Assembly (NCBI RefSeq): GCF_041821045.1
Contig: NZ_JBGUAW010000004.1
Coordinates: forward strand, 124,001 to 188,000
DNA length: 64,000 nt
Source of the DNA: Thiohalorhabdus sp. Cl-TMA
GTDB taxonomy: Bacteria; Pseudomonadota; Gammaproteobacteria; Thiohalorhabdales; Thiohalorhabdaceae
Reading direction: 5' to 3'
Shown: positions 47,228 through 56,209 of the stretch, in pieces
Layout of the letters: each line of letters begins with the position of its first letter
Position numbering within the stretch: position 1 is the first letter of the stretch
Translations under genes and position numbers: made by a program
Notes under the pieces: generated by a model
The model's input: the letters and a program-made list of their open reading frames with translations, nothing else
Database searches by the model: none
Told to the model about the DNA's origin: nothing

Positions 47228-48703
47228 TTACGGGATCCGCAAGGGCACGTACAGCATCTGCTGCTTGCGCTGCACCAGCACGGGGACGCGGGCGCCCTCC
47301 TCGACCCGGTCCAGCAGCTTGTCGATGGTCCCGGGATTCTTCACGCGCACATCCCCGAACTTGAGGATGATGTCGCCGGGGCGAATACCCGCATCCCGGG
47401 CCGGGCCGGGCTCGATTCCCTTGACCAGGGCGCCACTTTGCTCCGGCAGGGAGCGCTGCTGACGAAGCTGATCCGGAACGGGCGCCAGCTGCATGCCCAG
47501 GGCCGTGGCGGGCTCCGCTTCGCCGTTGGCCCCGCCGCGGGCCTCCGCCAGGGAGCCGAGGGTGACGGTCTTCTCGATCCGCTCCTCGCTGCGCAGGATG
47601 GTGAGGGTTACCTCGGTGCCCGGGTCCAGACGCCCGATCTTGGGCGGAATGTCGCCGGCCTTGGCCACCGGCTCGCCATCCACGGCCAGGATGATGTCCC
47701 CGGACTGCAGGCCGGCCTCGGCGGCCGGGCTATCCGGCTTGACGTCGGCGATCAGGCCGCCCCGGGGCTTGTCGAGCCCCATGGACTGGGCGAGCTCCCG
47801 ATTGAGCCGCTGGACACCCACGCCCAGGTAGCCGTGGCGGACCTCGCCGTGCTCCTTGATCTCGGCCACAACATCCCGGGCCATACGGGTAGGAATGGCG
47901 AAGGACAGCCCCATATAGCCCCCGGAGCGGGAGTAGATCTGGGCATTGATGCCCACCACCTCCCCGGCCAGGTTGAACAGAGGTCCGCCGGAGCTGCCCG
48001 GATTGATGGCCACGTCGGTCTGCAGGAAAGGCACGTAGCTTCCCGCCTTGCCGGGGATGCTGCGGCCCTTGGCGCTGACGATGCCCGCCGTTGCGCTCTG
48101 CTCGAAGCCGAAAGGCGAGCCCATGGCCAGCACCCAGTCGCCCACTTCCAGCTTGTCGCCGCTGCTCCACGCCACCGTCGGCAGGCCGGAGGCATCCACC
48201 TTGAGCAGGGCAACGTCCGTGGCGCGGTCGGTTCCCAGCAGCTCCGCCTCGAGCTGGCGCCGGTCCGAGAGCTGCACCACGATCTCGCTGGCGCCTTTGA
48301 CCACGTGGGCATTGGTAACGATGTGGCCATCGGAGGAAACGATGAAGCCGGAGCCGAGGGAGCTCACCTCGCGCTTCTGCCCCCCGCCGTCGGGGCCACC
48401 GAAGAACCGACGGAAGAATCGCTCGAAGGGCGTACCCTTGAACCGCTCGGGGATCTGCGGACCGCCGCCGCCCACCTCGCGGGTGGTGCTGATATTCACC
48501 ACCGCTTTCTGGTTGGCCTGGATGATTTGCGTGAAGTCGGGCAGCCGGGAGGCATTATCGACGGGCTTCTCAGCGGTGCTGGCCGCCTCCTGCGCCTCGG
48601 GCTCGGACGTGCTCGTGGCGGGGTCGGCACAGGCGGTGGCCACCAGGCTGAGGCTCAGCAGCACCGCCAGCCCCGGCAACAACCGCGGGATTTGGAATGA
48701 CAT
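47228..48703 (-). CDS. DegP/MucD-type periplasmic serine protease with two PDZ domains
   Basis: A 491-residue HtrA-family protease and chaperone. A signal sequence ends LSLVATAC, possibly a lipobox, although the residue at -3 (Ala) is unusual. The trypsin-like domain has His in TNAHVVKG, Asp in TDVALLKVD and Ser in NPGSSGGPLFN. Two PDZ domains follow, with YLGVGVQRL and RPGDIILKFGD. It handles misfolded envelope proteins. Start ATG 48703. Located next to a secreted coiled-coil protein of unknown function. Confidence 0.93.
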   Translation of the reverse strand: MSFQIPRLLPGLAVLLSLSLVATACADPATSTSEPEAQEAASTAEKPVDNASRLPDFTQIIQANQKAVVNISTTREVGGGGPQIPERFKGTPFERFFRRFFGGPDGGGQKREVSSLGSGFIVSSDGHIVTNAHVVKGASEIVVQLSDRRQLEAELLGTDRATDVALLKVDASGLPTVAWSSGDKLEVGDWVLAMGSPFGFEQSATAGIVSAKGRSIPGKAGSYVPFLQTDVAINPGSSGGPLFNLAGEVVGINAQIYSRSGGYMGLSFAIPTRMARDVVAEIKEHGEVRHGYLGVGVQRLNRELAQSMGLDKPRGGLIADVKPDSPAAEAGLQSGDIILAVDGEPVAKAGDIPPKIGRLDPGTEVTLTILRSEERIEKTVTLGSLAEARGGANGEAEPATALGMQLAPVPDQLRQQRSLPEQSGALVKGIEPGPARDAGIRPGDIILKFGDVRVKNPGTIDKLLDRVEEGARVPVLVQRKQQMLYVPLRIP

Positions 48704-48823
48704 ACGTTCCTTTCTTGCGTGCGGTAAGAAGGGGGCCAGGAGTGGATCGCCGGCAGACGGAGCGGATTCGGCGGCCCACTCCTGGACCATGAGGGGTTTG
48801 GCGCTCAGGTCGTGAAAGACCCG

Positions 48824-49420
48824 CTAGGATCCGTTCGCGGCCCCCTTCTTCTGCATCATCTGGCGCACCTCCTGGGCCTTCTTGCGCAGCTTGTCGAGCA
48901 TCGCCTGCGTATCGGGGTTCTCATCCTTCATGGCGACCAGCAGGTCCTCCTGGAAGGATTTGCGCGCCTTCTGCAGCTCGGGGCTCTGCATGGCCGCCTT
49001 ACGGGCCTGCTGGCGCGACTTCATGAGCTTCTGCAGCTCCTGCATCTCCTCCTTCGGAAAGGATTGGCCCTGCTGCCCCGCGGAACGGGCCTTGGCCATC
49101 TTGCCGCGCAGCTCCTGGAAACGCTTGCGGTCCTTGGCGGCGAATCCCTCCTTGGCCATCCGCTCCTTAAGCCGGTTCTGAAGCTCCTTCTGGCGCTCCT
49201 GCAGGTCGGGATTGTTCTTGAGGGTCTTCCGCTGGATGGTGCGGATCTGTTGCTGCAGCTTCATGGCTTCCTTGCGGGCCTGCTGGAAATCGGACTGCTG
49301 GCCGCCCGAAACAGCCGGGCCGGACGCCCCTCCACCGCTCTGGGCGAGCGCCAGTGGCGAAGCGAGCAGCCCGAAGGCCAGCAAACCGATCATTCCCAAA
49401 CGGCCGGAAGTACGAAACAT
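48824..49420 (-). CDS. Secreted coiled-coil protein, unknown function
   Basis: A 198-residue protein with a clear signal peptide (GLLAFGLLASPLALAQ). The mature part is highly charged, rich in Lys, Arg, Glu and Gln, with long heptad-like stretches (KEAMKLQQQIRTIQRKTLKNN and further), and no cysteine. It is predicted to be a periplasmic extended coiled coil. Its direction and spacing allow co-transcription with the DegP-like gene (about 120 bases), suggesting an envelope-stress or chaperone role. No family recognised. Confidence 0.6.
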   Translation of the reverse strand: MFRTSGRLGMIGLLAFGLLASPLALAQSGGGASGPAVSGGQQSDFQQARKEAMKLQQQIRTIQRKTLKNNPDLQERQKELQNRLKERMAKEGFAAKDRKRFQELRGKMAKARSAGQQGQSFPKEEMQELQKLMKSRQQARKAAMQSPELQKARKSFQEDLLVAMKDENPDTQAMLDKLRKKAQEVRQMMQKKGAANGS

Positions 49421-49626
49421 GGAAACTCCTCAAGGTTTTGAAAATTTTACGGAATAATGCGCCGTTCAAGGATTGGTCAACAACCCGCGCGGGAGAGTTC
49501 ACACCAACATAAAGATTTTTTTTGATTTTTCCGCGCGGGGTGGCCAGGCCCGGGGGAGGGCATGTTAAGAATGCGCGCCGCTGGCAAGTCAACGGACCGA
49601 CCTACCGAACCGAATGGAGGGACCTT

Positions 49627-49878
49627 ATGCGCATGCTGACCTGGCTGGCCGCCACGCTCCTTCTGGCCGTAGCCACCCCGGTTCTGGGGGCCTCCGACTC
49701 CGGCAAGCAGTCGGGTGCCAACCTTCCGAAATTCCAGAAAGTGGACGAGAACGGCGACAGCAAGCTCACCTACCAGGAGGTGAAGGACCAGGGCGTGAAG
49801 AAGGAGCGCTTCAAGGAAGAAGACCTGAACAATGACGGCAAGCTCACCAAATACGACTACAAGTACGGTTTGAAATAG
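49627..49878 (+). CDS. Small secreted EF-hand protein
   Basis: An 83-residue secreted protein. The signal peptide is TWLAATLLLAVATPVLGAS. Two EF-hand loops are visible: DENGDSKLTYQE and DLNNDGKLTKYD, each with Asp/Asn at the calcium positions. GGAGGG precedes ATG 49627. It may bind calcium in the periplasm; function unknown. Confidence 0.7.
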   Translation: MRMLTWLAATLLLAVATPVLGASDSGKQSGANLPKFQKVDENGDSKLTYQEVKDQGVKKERFKEEDLNNDGKLTKYDYKYGLK

Positions 49879-49960
49879 GAAACCGGGCTACCGTCTCGCG
49901 CAGAAGCCGGGGTACAATCCCCGGCTCGATTTTTTCCTCCCCGGACCCTGCGCGCCCGCC

Positions 49961-50479
49961 ATGGCCATGCATCGATTCTTTCGCCGGCAACTGCCCTCCG
50001 AGGCCCGCGTGCGCGCCTGGCTGGGAAATCATCCTCTGATCAGCCGCTTTCTGGCGCGCTCGGGCTTCTTCGGCCTGCATCGCCGCACGCTGGCGCGCGG
50101 GGTGGGCGTAGGGCTTTTCGTCGGCCTCACCCCGACGGTGGGCATCCAGATCTTCCTCATGGCCGTGATCTGCCTCCTCCTGCGGGCCAGCTTCCCCGCC
50201 GCTTTCCTCGTCTCCTGGGTGAGCAACCCGCTGACCGCGCCCGCGCTGTATTTCGCCTTCAACCGCCTGGGAGAGGCGGTATTCGGCGATCTAGTCCGAG
50301 CCACCCTCACCGCCTCCGGGATGGCGGGAAAGGCAGCGATGCACACCGCTTACGTCGGGCTGGGCAGCCTGCTCATCGCCGTACCCACCGCCCTTTTGGG
50401 CTACACCCTGTTCCTCGGCACCTGGCGGCTGTCGGTGCTGCGCAAATGGCGGTCGCGGGGCGACGACGGCCCCAACTGA
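49961..50479 (+). CDS. DUF2062 membrane protein
   Basis: A 172-residue inner-membrane protein with three hydrophobic helices and a basic N-terminus. ARGVGVGLFVGLTPTVGIQIFL and LVSWVSNPLTAPALYF match the DUF2062 family, which has no established function and often lies near polysaccharide or membrane genes. The start could also be ATG 49967. Confidence 0.82.
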   Translation: MAMHRFFRRQLPSEARVRAWLGNHPLISRFLARSGFFGLHRRTLARGVGVGLFVGLTPTVGIQIFLMAVICLLLRASFPAAFLVSWVSNPLTAPALYFAFNRLGEAVFGDLVRATLTASGMAGKAAMHTAYVGLGSLLIAVPTALLGYTLFLGTWRLSVLRKWRSRGDDGPN

Positions 50480-50494
50480 GCGGACATCGACCGC

Positions 50495-52315
50495 TCAGGC
50501 CTGTCGGGCGGGGCGCAGGAGCAGGAAGACCAGCCAGAGCAGGAAGCCCCAGACCAGCACGTTCAGGACCGTGTCCAGGACGCGCTCGAAGGCCGCTCCT
50601 CCGGTCCGGGTCTCTCCGCCCGACAGGGACCACGGAGAGGGCAGCACGGGATCCGGCAGCTCCTTGACCGTGCTCGCGGCCACCAGCCCGTCCACCTCCG
50701 CCTCGGAGAGCGGTAGGCCGGCGGTGCGCAGAGCCGCCGCGGGCCCGCCCACCCGGGCGGCGCCGCCGTCCTGGGGCGCCGGTCCCGCTACCACCACCTG
50801 GGAGCCCACCGTCTCCACCGGATCGGGCTGATGCGGATAACTGCCCGCCGGAATCCGGGTGGCTCGCAAATAAGGCAGTACCATTCCGCGCCGCCCCCCG
50901 GGCCGGTCGTCCAGCGCCTGGAAGTGCAGGTCCGGAAACCGGGCCAGGGCCTCCGCAAATTCGGGATCCGGGACTTCCGTGAGCACCAGCACCCCGTCCA
51001 GCCGCCCTTCCCGAAGGCCCCGGAGCAGCTCCCGGGGCTGCCCGTGCCGGGCGGGCTTCTTCCCGGCCAGCTCCAGGATGTCCGTCGCCACCCGCGCCGC
51101 GCCGCTTCCCGACGGTAGGACGCCGATTCGCCCCGCGAGCGGCTGGGCATCATGCCGTTGCCTGCGCACCAGATGGATGGTCCGCGTGCCCACCACGGCC
51201 ACCGCCTCGGCACGCTGATCGCGCTCGGGGCTTTCCCCGCCGCCGGTGAAGAACCGCTCACCGCCGAGCACGGCCAGCCGCGCCCCGCCATCGGCCAGCA
51301 GGCCGATGGGATCCGCGCCCTCCACCACGGTCACCGAGCGCTGCGGAAAGGCCTGACGCACGGCCCGTAATGCCCGGTTGGTCTCGGCGCTCAGGCGGTC
51401 CCCCTCGTGGGCGGCCAGAAAGAGCTCCGCCTCCCGGGCGGTTTCGCCGCCTTCCTTGATGAGGCCGGCGGTGCGCAGGAAATCGGCGGCCACGGCGGCG
51501 GGCGCCTGCCCCTCCATCTGCGCCCGGCCGTTCAGACGCCGCATGGTGGCGGTATCCAGCCGGTCCTGGAGCTTGGCCACCAGCCCTTCCAGCTGCGGAT
51601 AGCGGGAGACGGCGTCCGCCCGGGCCACTACCCCGCCCTGATAGGGCGGGAAGAAATCCAGGGGGTCCTCCAGGGCACGGAGCCGCCGGCCCGCCAGGGC
51701 CCCGTCGGTGGCGTAGGCCACGGCGGCGTCCGCCCGGCCGGTCAGCACCGCCTCGTAGCGCTCCGCCGGCTGATCGAACAGCAAGGGCGGCTCCGCCAGC
51801 CGTAGCCCGTAGCGGCGCAGCAGGGGGAACAGCCCGTCCCCGGGCCGGCGGGCGTACACCGAGGGCGTGGCGATGCGCAGACCGCCTTCCAGCCGGCTCA
51901 GGTCACTGATGGCGCGCAAGTCCAGGGAGGCCGCCCGGGCGGTGGGGACCACCATCTCGTAGGAATTGTCGAAGCCCAGATCGCCCAGCCAGCGCATGCC
52001 CAGGCCCTCGTACAGCGCACGCTGGTCCCCGGGCGCATCACCGGCCGCCGCCAACCCCCCGAGCACCGAGGCGGTCCCCGAGTACTCCACCATCACATCC
52101 ACCTGCCCCCGCCGCATGGCCTGCTGGCAGCCGTAGGTGTCCTGGCACTCCACCAGAATGGCGCGCATGCCTTCGCTCCGCGCCAGCTCGGCCAGCATGT
52201 GGGCAAGGATCAGCTGCTCCTCGAAATCCTTGGCGCCTACGCGCAACGGGCCCTGGGGGCCGCTGCAGCCGACACCCAGGATGACGACCAGAAAAGCGGC
52301 GATCAGGCCTCGCAT
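50495..52315 (-). CDS. Lipoprotein with fused OpuAC- and TAXI-like binding domains and C-terminal membrane helix
   Basis: A 606-residue protein. Its signal peptide ends in a lipobox (LVVILGVGC). Residues ~25-290 match the OpuAC/ProX/OpuCC betaine-choline binding family: VGAKDFEEQLILAHMLAEL, VMVEYSGTA, DGLFPLLRRYGL and MRRLNGRAQMEGQAPAAVAADFL. Residues ~310-560 look like a TAXI-type TRAP solute receptor: LAGRIGVLPSGSGAARVATDILELAG, LREGRLDGVLVLTEVP and TRIPAGSYPHQPDPVETVGSQVV. A single hydrophobic helix (VLVWGFLLWLVFLLL) ends the protein. Its ATG overlaps the BCCT carrier's stop by one base (TGATG), so translation is coupled. No ABC or TRAP permease is nearby. Each domain is fairly secure; the fusion and partner are unusual. 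Confidence 0.75.
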   Translation of the reverse strand: MRGLIAAFLVVILGVGCSGPQGPLRVGAKDFEEQLILAHMLAELARSEGMRAILVECQDTYGCQQAMRRGQVDVMVEYSGTASVLGGLAAAGDAPGDQRALYEGLGMRWLGDLGFDNSYEMVVPTARAASLDLRAISDLSRLEGGLRIATPSVYARRPGDGLFPLLRRYGLRLAEPPLLFDQPAERYEAVLTGRADAAVAYATDGALAGRRLRALEDPLDFFPPYQGGVVARADAVSRYPQLEGLVAKLQDRLDTATMRRLNGRAQMEGQAPAAVAADFLRTAGLIKEGGETAREAELFLAAHEGDRLSAETNRALRAVRQAFPQRSVTVVEGADPIGLLADGGARLAVLGGERFFTGGGESPERDQRAEAVAVVGTRTIHLVRRQRHDAQPLAGRIGVLPSGSGAARVATDILELAGKKPARHGQPRELLRGLREGRLDGVLVLTEVPDPEFAEALARFPDLHFQALDDRPGGRRGMVLPYLRATRIPAGSYPHQPDPVETVGSQVVVAGPAPQDGGAARVGGPAAALRTAGLPLSEAEVDGLVAASTVKELPDPVLPSPWSLSGGETRTGGAAFERVLDTVLNVLVWGFLLWLVFLLLRPARQA

Positions 52316-53877
52316 CAGGCGCCCTCCTCCGGAATGGCGCTCCCATCTGGCGGCCCGCTCTCCGGCAGCCCCCTGCGCGGGAATTCGATGGCCAGACCCC
52401 GCACCAGGGCCACTACCTGCAGGAGCAGGATGAGGATGAAGGGAATGGCGCCGCTGATGGAAACGGCCCGCAAGGCGTGCACGTTGCCGGACAGCAGCAG
52501 CGCGGCGCCCAATGCCCCGAGGCCGAAGCCCCAGGCCAGCTGACGCCGGATGGAGGGGTCCGGGCTGCCGCCGCTGGTGAGCATGCCGAGCACGAAGGTG
52601 GCGCTGTTAAGGCTGGTCACCAGGAAGATGAAGGCCAGGAGCACCGCCGTCACCCCAAGCAGGGTGGGCGCCGGCAACCGGTCGAAGAGGGCGAACAGGG
52701 CCGCGGTTACGTCCTCGCGCACCAGCCGCTCCATGCCCCCGGCGCCGTACAGCTCCTCGTGGATGGCGGTGCCGCCGAACACCACGAACCACAGCAGCGA
52801 GAACACCGCGGGCACGAAGAGGACGCCGAGAACGAACTCGCGGATGGTGCGTCCCTTGCTGACCCGGGCGATGAACACGCCCACGAAGGGGGCCCAGGCG
52901 ATCCACCAGACGAAGTTGGTGAGCGTCCAGGTCTCCAGCCACTGGCTCGGCCATTCACCGGGCTTCTCGTAGGGGAAAAGCTGCAGGGAGAGGGTCACGA
53001 GGCTGCTCAGGTAGTCGCCCACGGCGGTGAACAGACCCCGGAGCAGGAAGGCCGTGGGCCCCACCACCAGCAGGAACAGCACCAGGGCCACGGCCACCAG
53101 CATGTTGAGGTTGGACAGCCACTTGATGCCCTTGTCGAGCCCGGTGATGGCCGAGGAGAGGTAGGTGACCACCAGGACACCGAGTATGGCGAAGGCCCAG
53201 GCGGCGGAATGCAGCGGCACCCCCGCCACCGCGTGCAGCCCGGCCTGGAGCTGCATGACCCCGGTGCCGGTGGACCCCGCCACGCCGAAGGCTACCGCCA
53301 GCACCGCCACCAGATCGGCCATCCAGGCTACCGGCCCCACCCAGCGGCCACGGAATATATGCCGGATGGGCGTACCGGCCAGATGGGGCGCACCGAACCG
53401 GAAACCGAAATAGGCCAGCACCAGGCCGCTCAGACAATAGACGCCCCAGGCATGCAGGCCCCAGTGGAACAGGGTGTAGACGGTGGCCCGCCGGGCGGCC
53501 TCGCCGGTTCCACCCTCCCCCAGCGGCGGCGCGGAGAAGTGGTTCACCGGCTCGGCCACCCCCCAGAAAAGCAGCCCGACGCCCATGCCGGCGGCGAAGA
53601 GCATGGAAAGCCAGGACGCCGTGGAGAACTCCGGCTCGTCGTTCCCCCGGCCCAGCTTCACCGAGCCGTAGCGGCCGAATCCCAGCCACAGAGAGAGCAG
53701 CACGAAGCCGGAGGTGGTGGCCAGAAAGAACCAGTCCAGCCCCCGGAAGGCAGTGCTCACCAAATACCTGGCCCAGGCCTCGAGCAGGGTCGGGGACACC
53801 AGGCCCAGCACCGCCACCAGGGCACACAGCGGCAGGGCAACGTAAAAGAGGTCGGGACGCGGGAAGCGGGCGCGCAT
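52315..53877 (-). CDS. BCCT-family betaine/carnitine/choline transporter
   Basis: A 520-residue secondary carrier with 12 membrane helices. Motifs are GMGVGLLFWGVAEPVNHF, the WTLTNFVWWIAWAPFVGVFIARVSKGRTIREF segment (the last ~25 residues contain the conserved tryptophan box) and LNMLVAVALVLFLLVVGP. It probably imports betaine with sodium or protons as an osmoprotectant. It shares a coupled operon with the double binding-domain lipoprotein downstream. The C-terminus lacks a long regulatory tail. Confidence 0.93.
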   Translation of the reverse strand: MRARFPRPDLFYVALPLCALVAVLGLVSPTLLEAWARYLVSTAFRGLDWFFLATTSGFVLLSLWLGFGRYGSVKLGRGNDEPEFSTASWLSMLFAAGMGVGLLFWGVAEPVNHFSAPPLGEGGTGEAARRATVYTLFHWGLHAWGVYCLSGLVLAYFGFRFGAPHLAGTPIRHIFRGRWVGPVAWMADLVAVLAVAFGVAGSTGTGVMQLQAGLHAVAGVPLHSAAWAFAILGVLVVTYLSSAITGLDKGIKWLSNLNMLVAVALVLFLLVVGPTAFLLRGLFTAVGDYLSSLVTLSLQLFPYEKPGEWPSQWLETWTLTNFVWWIAWAPFVGVFIARVSKGRTIREFVLGVLFVPAVFSLLWFVVFGGTAIHEELYGAGGMERLVREDVTAALFALFDRLPAPTLLGVTAVLLAFIFLVTSLNSATFVLGMLTSGGSPDPSIRRQLAWGFGLGALGAALLLSGNVHALRAVSISGAIPFILILLLQVVALVRGLAIEFPRRGLPESGPPDGSAIPEEGA

Positions 53878-53967
53878 GGGCCGGTTTTCTCCAGGCGGTG
53901 GGCGGTGCGGCTACAAGCTAGCCCATGCGACAGGGACGGGACAATCCCATTAAGGACTTCAGGACAA

Positions 53968-54468
53968 TCAGTGCCGCTCGCTCAGCCGATCCATCACCGC
54001 GAACAGCACCCCGGAGACCACGAACGTCAGGTGAATGGCCACCTTCCAGGCGAGCTGCTCGTTGGTCAGGCTGCCCACCTTGACGAAGGACTTGAGCAGC
54101 TCGATGGCGGAGATGGCGACGATGGAGCCGATCACCTTCAGCTTGAGATCGGAGAAATCCACGTGGCCCATCCATTCCGGGCGATCCTCGTGGGACCCGG
54201 TATCCATCTTGGAGACGAAGTTCTCATAGCCGCTGAAAATGATGATCAGCAGCAGGCTCGCCACCAGGGACAGGTCGATCAGGGACAGGATGCCGACGAT
54301 CAGCTCGCCCGTGCCGGCGTTCGGCAGGTCCAGGACCAAGTACAGGAGCTCCTCGCCGAACTTGCCGAGCAGCAGCACCATGCCGATGACCAGCCCGATG
54401 TAGAAAGGCGCCAGCAGCCACCGGCTGTGGAATATGAGCGTTTCAAGCGTCTTCTCCGCGCTCACCAT
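53968..54468 (-). CDS. YqhA-family (UPF0114) inner-membrane protein
   Basis: A 166-residue protein with three to four hydrophobic helices. SRWLLAPFYIGLVIGMVLLL, IFSGYENFVSKMD and LKLKVIGSIVAISAIELLKSF match E. coli YqhA. Function is not established. ATG 54468 gives the family start. About 90 bases from the BCCT gene. Confidence 0.9.
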   Translation of the reverse strand: MVSAEKTLETLIFHSRWLLAPFYIGLVIGMVLLLGKFGEELLYLVLDLPNAGTGELIVGILSLIDLSLVASLLLIIIFSGYENFVSKMDTGSHEDRPEWMGHVDFSDLKLKVIGSIVAISAIELLKSFVKVGSLTNEQLAWKVAIHLTFVVSGVLFAVMDRLSERH

Positions 54469-54574
54469 GCGCCTCGCTTGGTTGTCGAAAGGGAATACGC
54501 ACCGGCCCAAGTCTGCTGCGAGGAAGGGGCCCTGCGGACCGGCTCCCGGGCGCAGCCTTCGGGGCAGCCAGTCC

Positions 54575-54598
54575 GTCGCGGCCGGAGGCCGCTCCCAC
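54575..54598 (-). repeat. REP-like palindromic repeat, copy 2
   Basis: Identical over 24 bases to 36818-36841. It lies in the gene-free stretch between YqhA and the tRNA-Ala terminator. As with the first copy, GCGGCC and GGCCGC can pair. Confidence 0.65.
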
Positions 54599-54633
54599 AA
54601 GACCCCTTCAGGTGGCCGGCGCGGTCAGGACAT

Positions 54634-54662
54634 AAAAAAGCCCCGCCGGATGGCGGGGCTTT
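54634..54662 (-). terminator. Intrinsic terminator of tRNA-Ala
   Basis: On the minus strand GCCCCGCC and GGCGGGGC form a perfect eight-base stem (54640-54647 and 54652-54659) with loop ATCC and are followed by TTTTTT. It lies just beyond the tRNA 3' end. Confidence 0.9.
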
Positions 54663-54669
54663 CGGGGTT

Positions 54670-54745
54670 TGGTGGAGCCGGCCGGGTTCGAACCGGCGAC
54701 CTCGTGAATGCCATTCACGCGCTCTCCCAACTGAGCTACGGCCCC
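54670..54745 (-). tRNA. tRNA-Ala (anticodon GGC)
   Basis: A 76-base cloverleaf on the minus strand. Acceptor GGGGCCG pairs with CGGCTCC; CCA is encoded. The anticodon arm CGTGA-ATGGCAT-TCACG places GGC in the loop; GGTTCGAACCC is the T-arm. It follows gltX directly, as in other gammaproteobacteria. Confidence 0.95.
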
Positions 54746-54793
54746 GAAAAGAAGTGTTGGATTCTAGGACTCTCCGGATGCCCTGTCAAGGAG

Positions 54794-56209
54794 CTATTCG
54801 GCCTGTGCGGCGCGCTCCCGGATGTAGACCAGAGCCCGATCCAAGCGTTCAATGGTAGTGGACTGACCGAGCAGTTGCAAGGTCACGTCGATGGGCGGCG
54901 ATACGGCGCCGCCGGAGACGGCCACCCGGATGGGCTGCGCCACCTTGCCGAACTTCATCTCGCGGGCGTCCACCACGTCCTGGATCACCTGGTGCACCGC
55001 CTCGCCGCTCCATGCATCCAGCGCCGCCAGGCCGTCACGCACCGCCTGCAGCGGCTCCTCCACCGCCGGCTTGAGATTCTTCTTGGCCGCCTTCTCGTCG
55101 AGCTCCTCGAAATCCCGGAAGAAGAACAGCCCCGTGTCCGCCATCTCGGCGATGGTCTTGGACCGCTCCTGCAGACTCTCGATGACCGGTATGAGATCCG
55201 TCACCGCCTCGGGGTCCCCTCCTCGCTTGCGGAGCTGATCCTTGAACGGCTCCACCAGATCCGCCGGTTCCCGCTCGCGGATGTAGTGGCCGTTCAGCCA
55301 GACGAGCTTCTCCTGGTTGAACACCGACGCGGTCTTGCCCACCGACTCCACGGCGAACAGCCGCAGCAGGTCGTCCCGGGCGAAGATCTCGTCGTCACCG
55401 TGGGACCAGCCCAACCGGGCCAGGCCATTGACCAGGGCCTCGGGCAGGAAGCCGTCCTCCTTGTACTGCAGGACACTCACCGCGCCGTGGCGCTTGGAGA
55501 GCCGCTTCTTGTCCTCGCCGAGAATCATGGGCACGTGCGCGTAGCGCGGCGGCTCCGCGCCGAGCGCCTGCAGGATCTGCATCTGGCGCGGGGTGTTGTT
55601 GAGATGGTCGTCGCCGCGGATGACGTCCGTGATGCCCATGTCCCAATCGTCCACCACCACCGTCAGGTTATAGGTGGGGCTGCCGTCGGAGCGGGCAATG
55701 ATCAGATCGTCGAGCTCCCGGTTGTCGAAGGCCACCGTGCCGTGGATCCGATCCTCCACCACGGTCTTGCCGCGCTCCGGGGCCTTGAAGCGCACCACGG
55801 GGCTCACCCCCTCGCGGGGCTCGGTGCGCTGGCGGCAGCGCCCGTCGTACATGGGCTTTTTGCCCTGTGCGCGCTGCTCCTCGCGCATGGTGTCCAGCTC
55901 TTCCTTGGTGCAATAGCAGTGATAGGCCTGACCGCCCTCGAATAGCTGGTGGATGACTTCCCGATATCTTTCCGTGCGCTGGCTCTGGAAGAACGGGCCC
56001 TCGTCCCAGTCGAGGCCGAGCCAGGAAAGCCCGTCGAGAATGGCCTGCACCGCCTCGGGCGTGGACCGCTCGGCGTCGGTATCCTCGATGCGAAGGACGA
56101 AGGCCCCCTGGTTCTGCCGGGCATGCAGCCAGGAAAACAGGGCGGTACGGGCGCCACCGATATGGAGATAGCCGGTGGGGCTGGGTGCGAAGCGGGTTCG
56201 TACGGTCAT
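54794..56209 (-). CDS. gltX: Glutamyl-tRNA synthetase
   Basis: A 471-residue class I aminoacyl-tRNA synthetase. The HIGH motif appears as TRFAPSPTGYLHIGGARTAL and the KMSKS equivalent as KKRLSKRHGAVSV. CYCTKEELD is the zinc-binding insertion region. It charges tRNA-Glu and possibly also tRNA-Gln in organisms without GlnRS. The tRNA-Ala gene lies 48 bases downstream. Confidence 0.96.
   Translation of the reverse strand: MTVRTRFAPSPTGYLHIGGARTALFSWLHARQNQGAFVLRIEDTDAERSTPEAVQAILDGLSWLGLDWDEGPFFQSQRTERYREVIHQLFEGGQAYHCYCTKEELDTMREEQRAQGKKPMYDGRCRQRTEPREGVSPVVRFKAPERGKTVVEDRIHGTVAFDNRELDDLIIARSDGSPTYNLTVVVDDWDMGITDVIRGDDHLNNTPRQMQILQALGAEPPRYAHVPMILGEDKKRLSKRHGAVSVLQYKEDGFLPEALVNGLARLGWSHGDDEIFARDDLLRLFAVESVGKTASVFNQEKLVWLNGHYIREREPADLVEPFKDQLRKRGGDPEAVTDLIPVIESLQERSKTIAEMADTGLFFFRDFEELDEKAAKKNLKPAVEEPLQAVRDGLAALDAWSGEAVHQVIQDVVDAREMKFGKVAQPIRVAVSGGAVSPPIDVTLQLLGQSTTIERLDRALVYIRERAAQAE

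Noticed and set aside
52477-54858. A ~793-codon plus-strand open frame opposite the BCCT gene
   Set aside because: Low-complexity Gly/Gln/His/Glu translation, antisense to conserved genes and running through the tRNA-Ala region.
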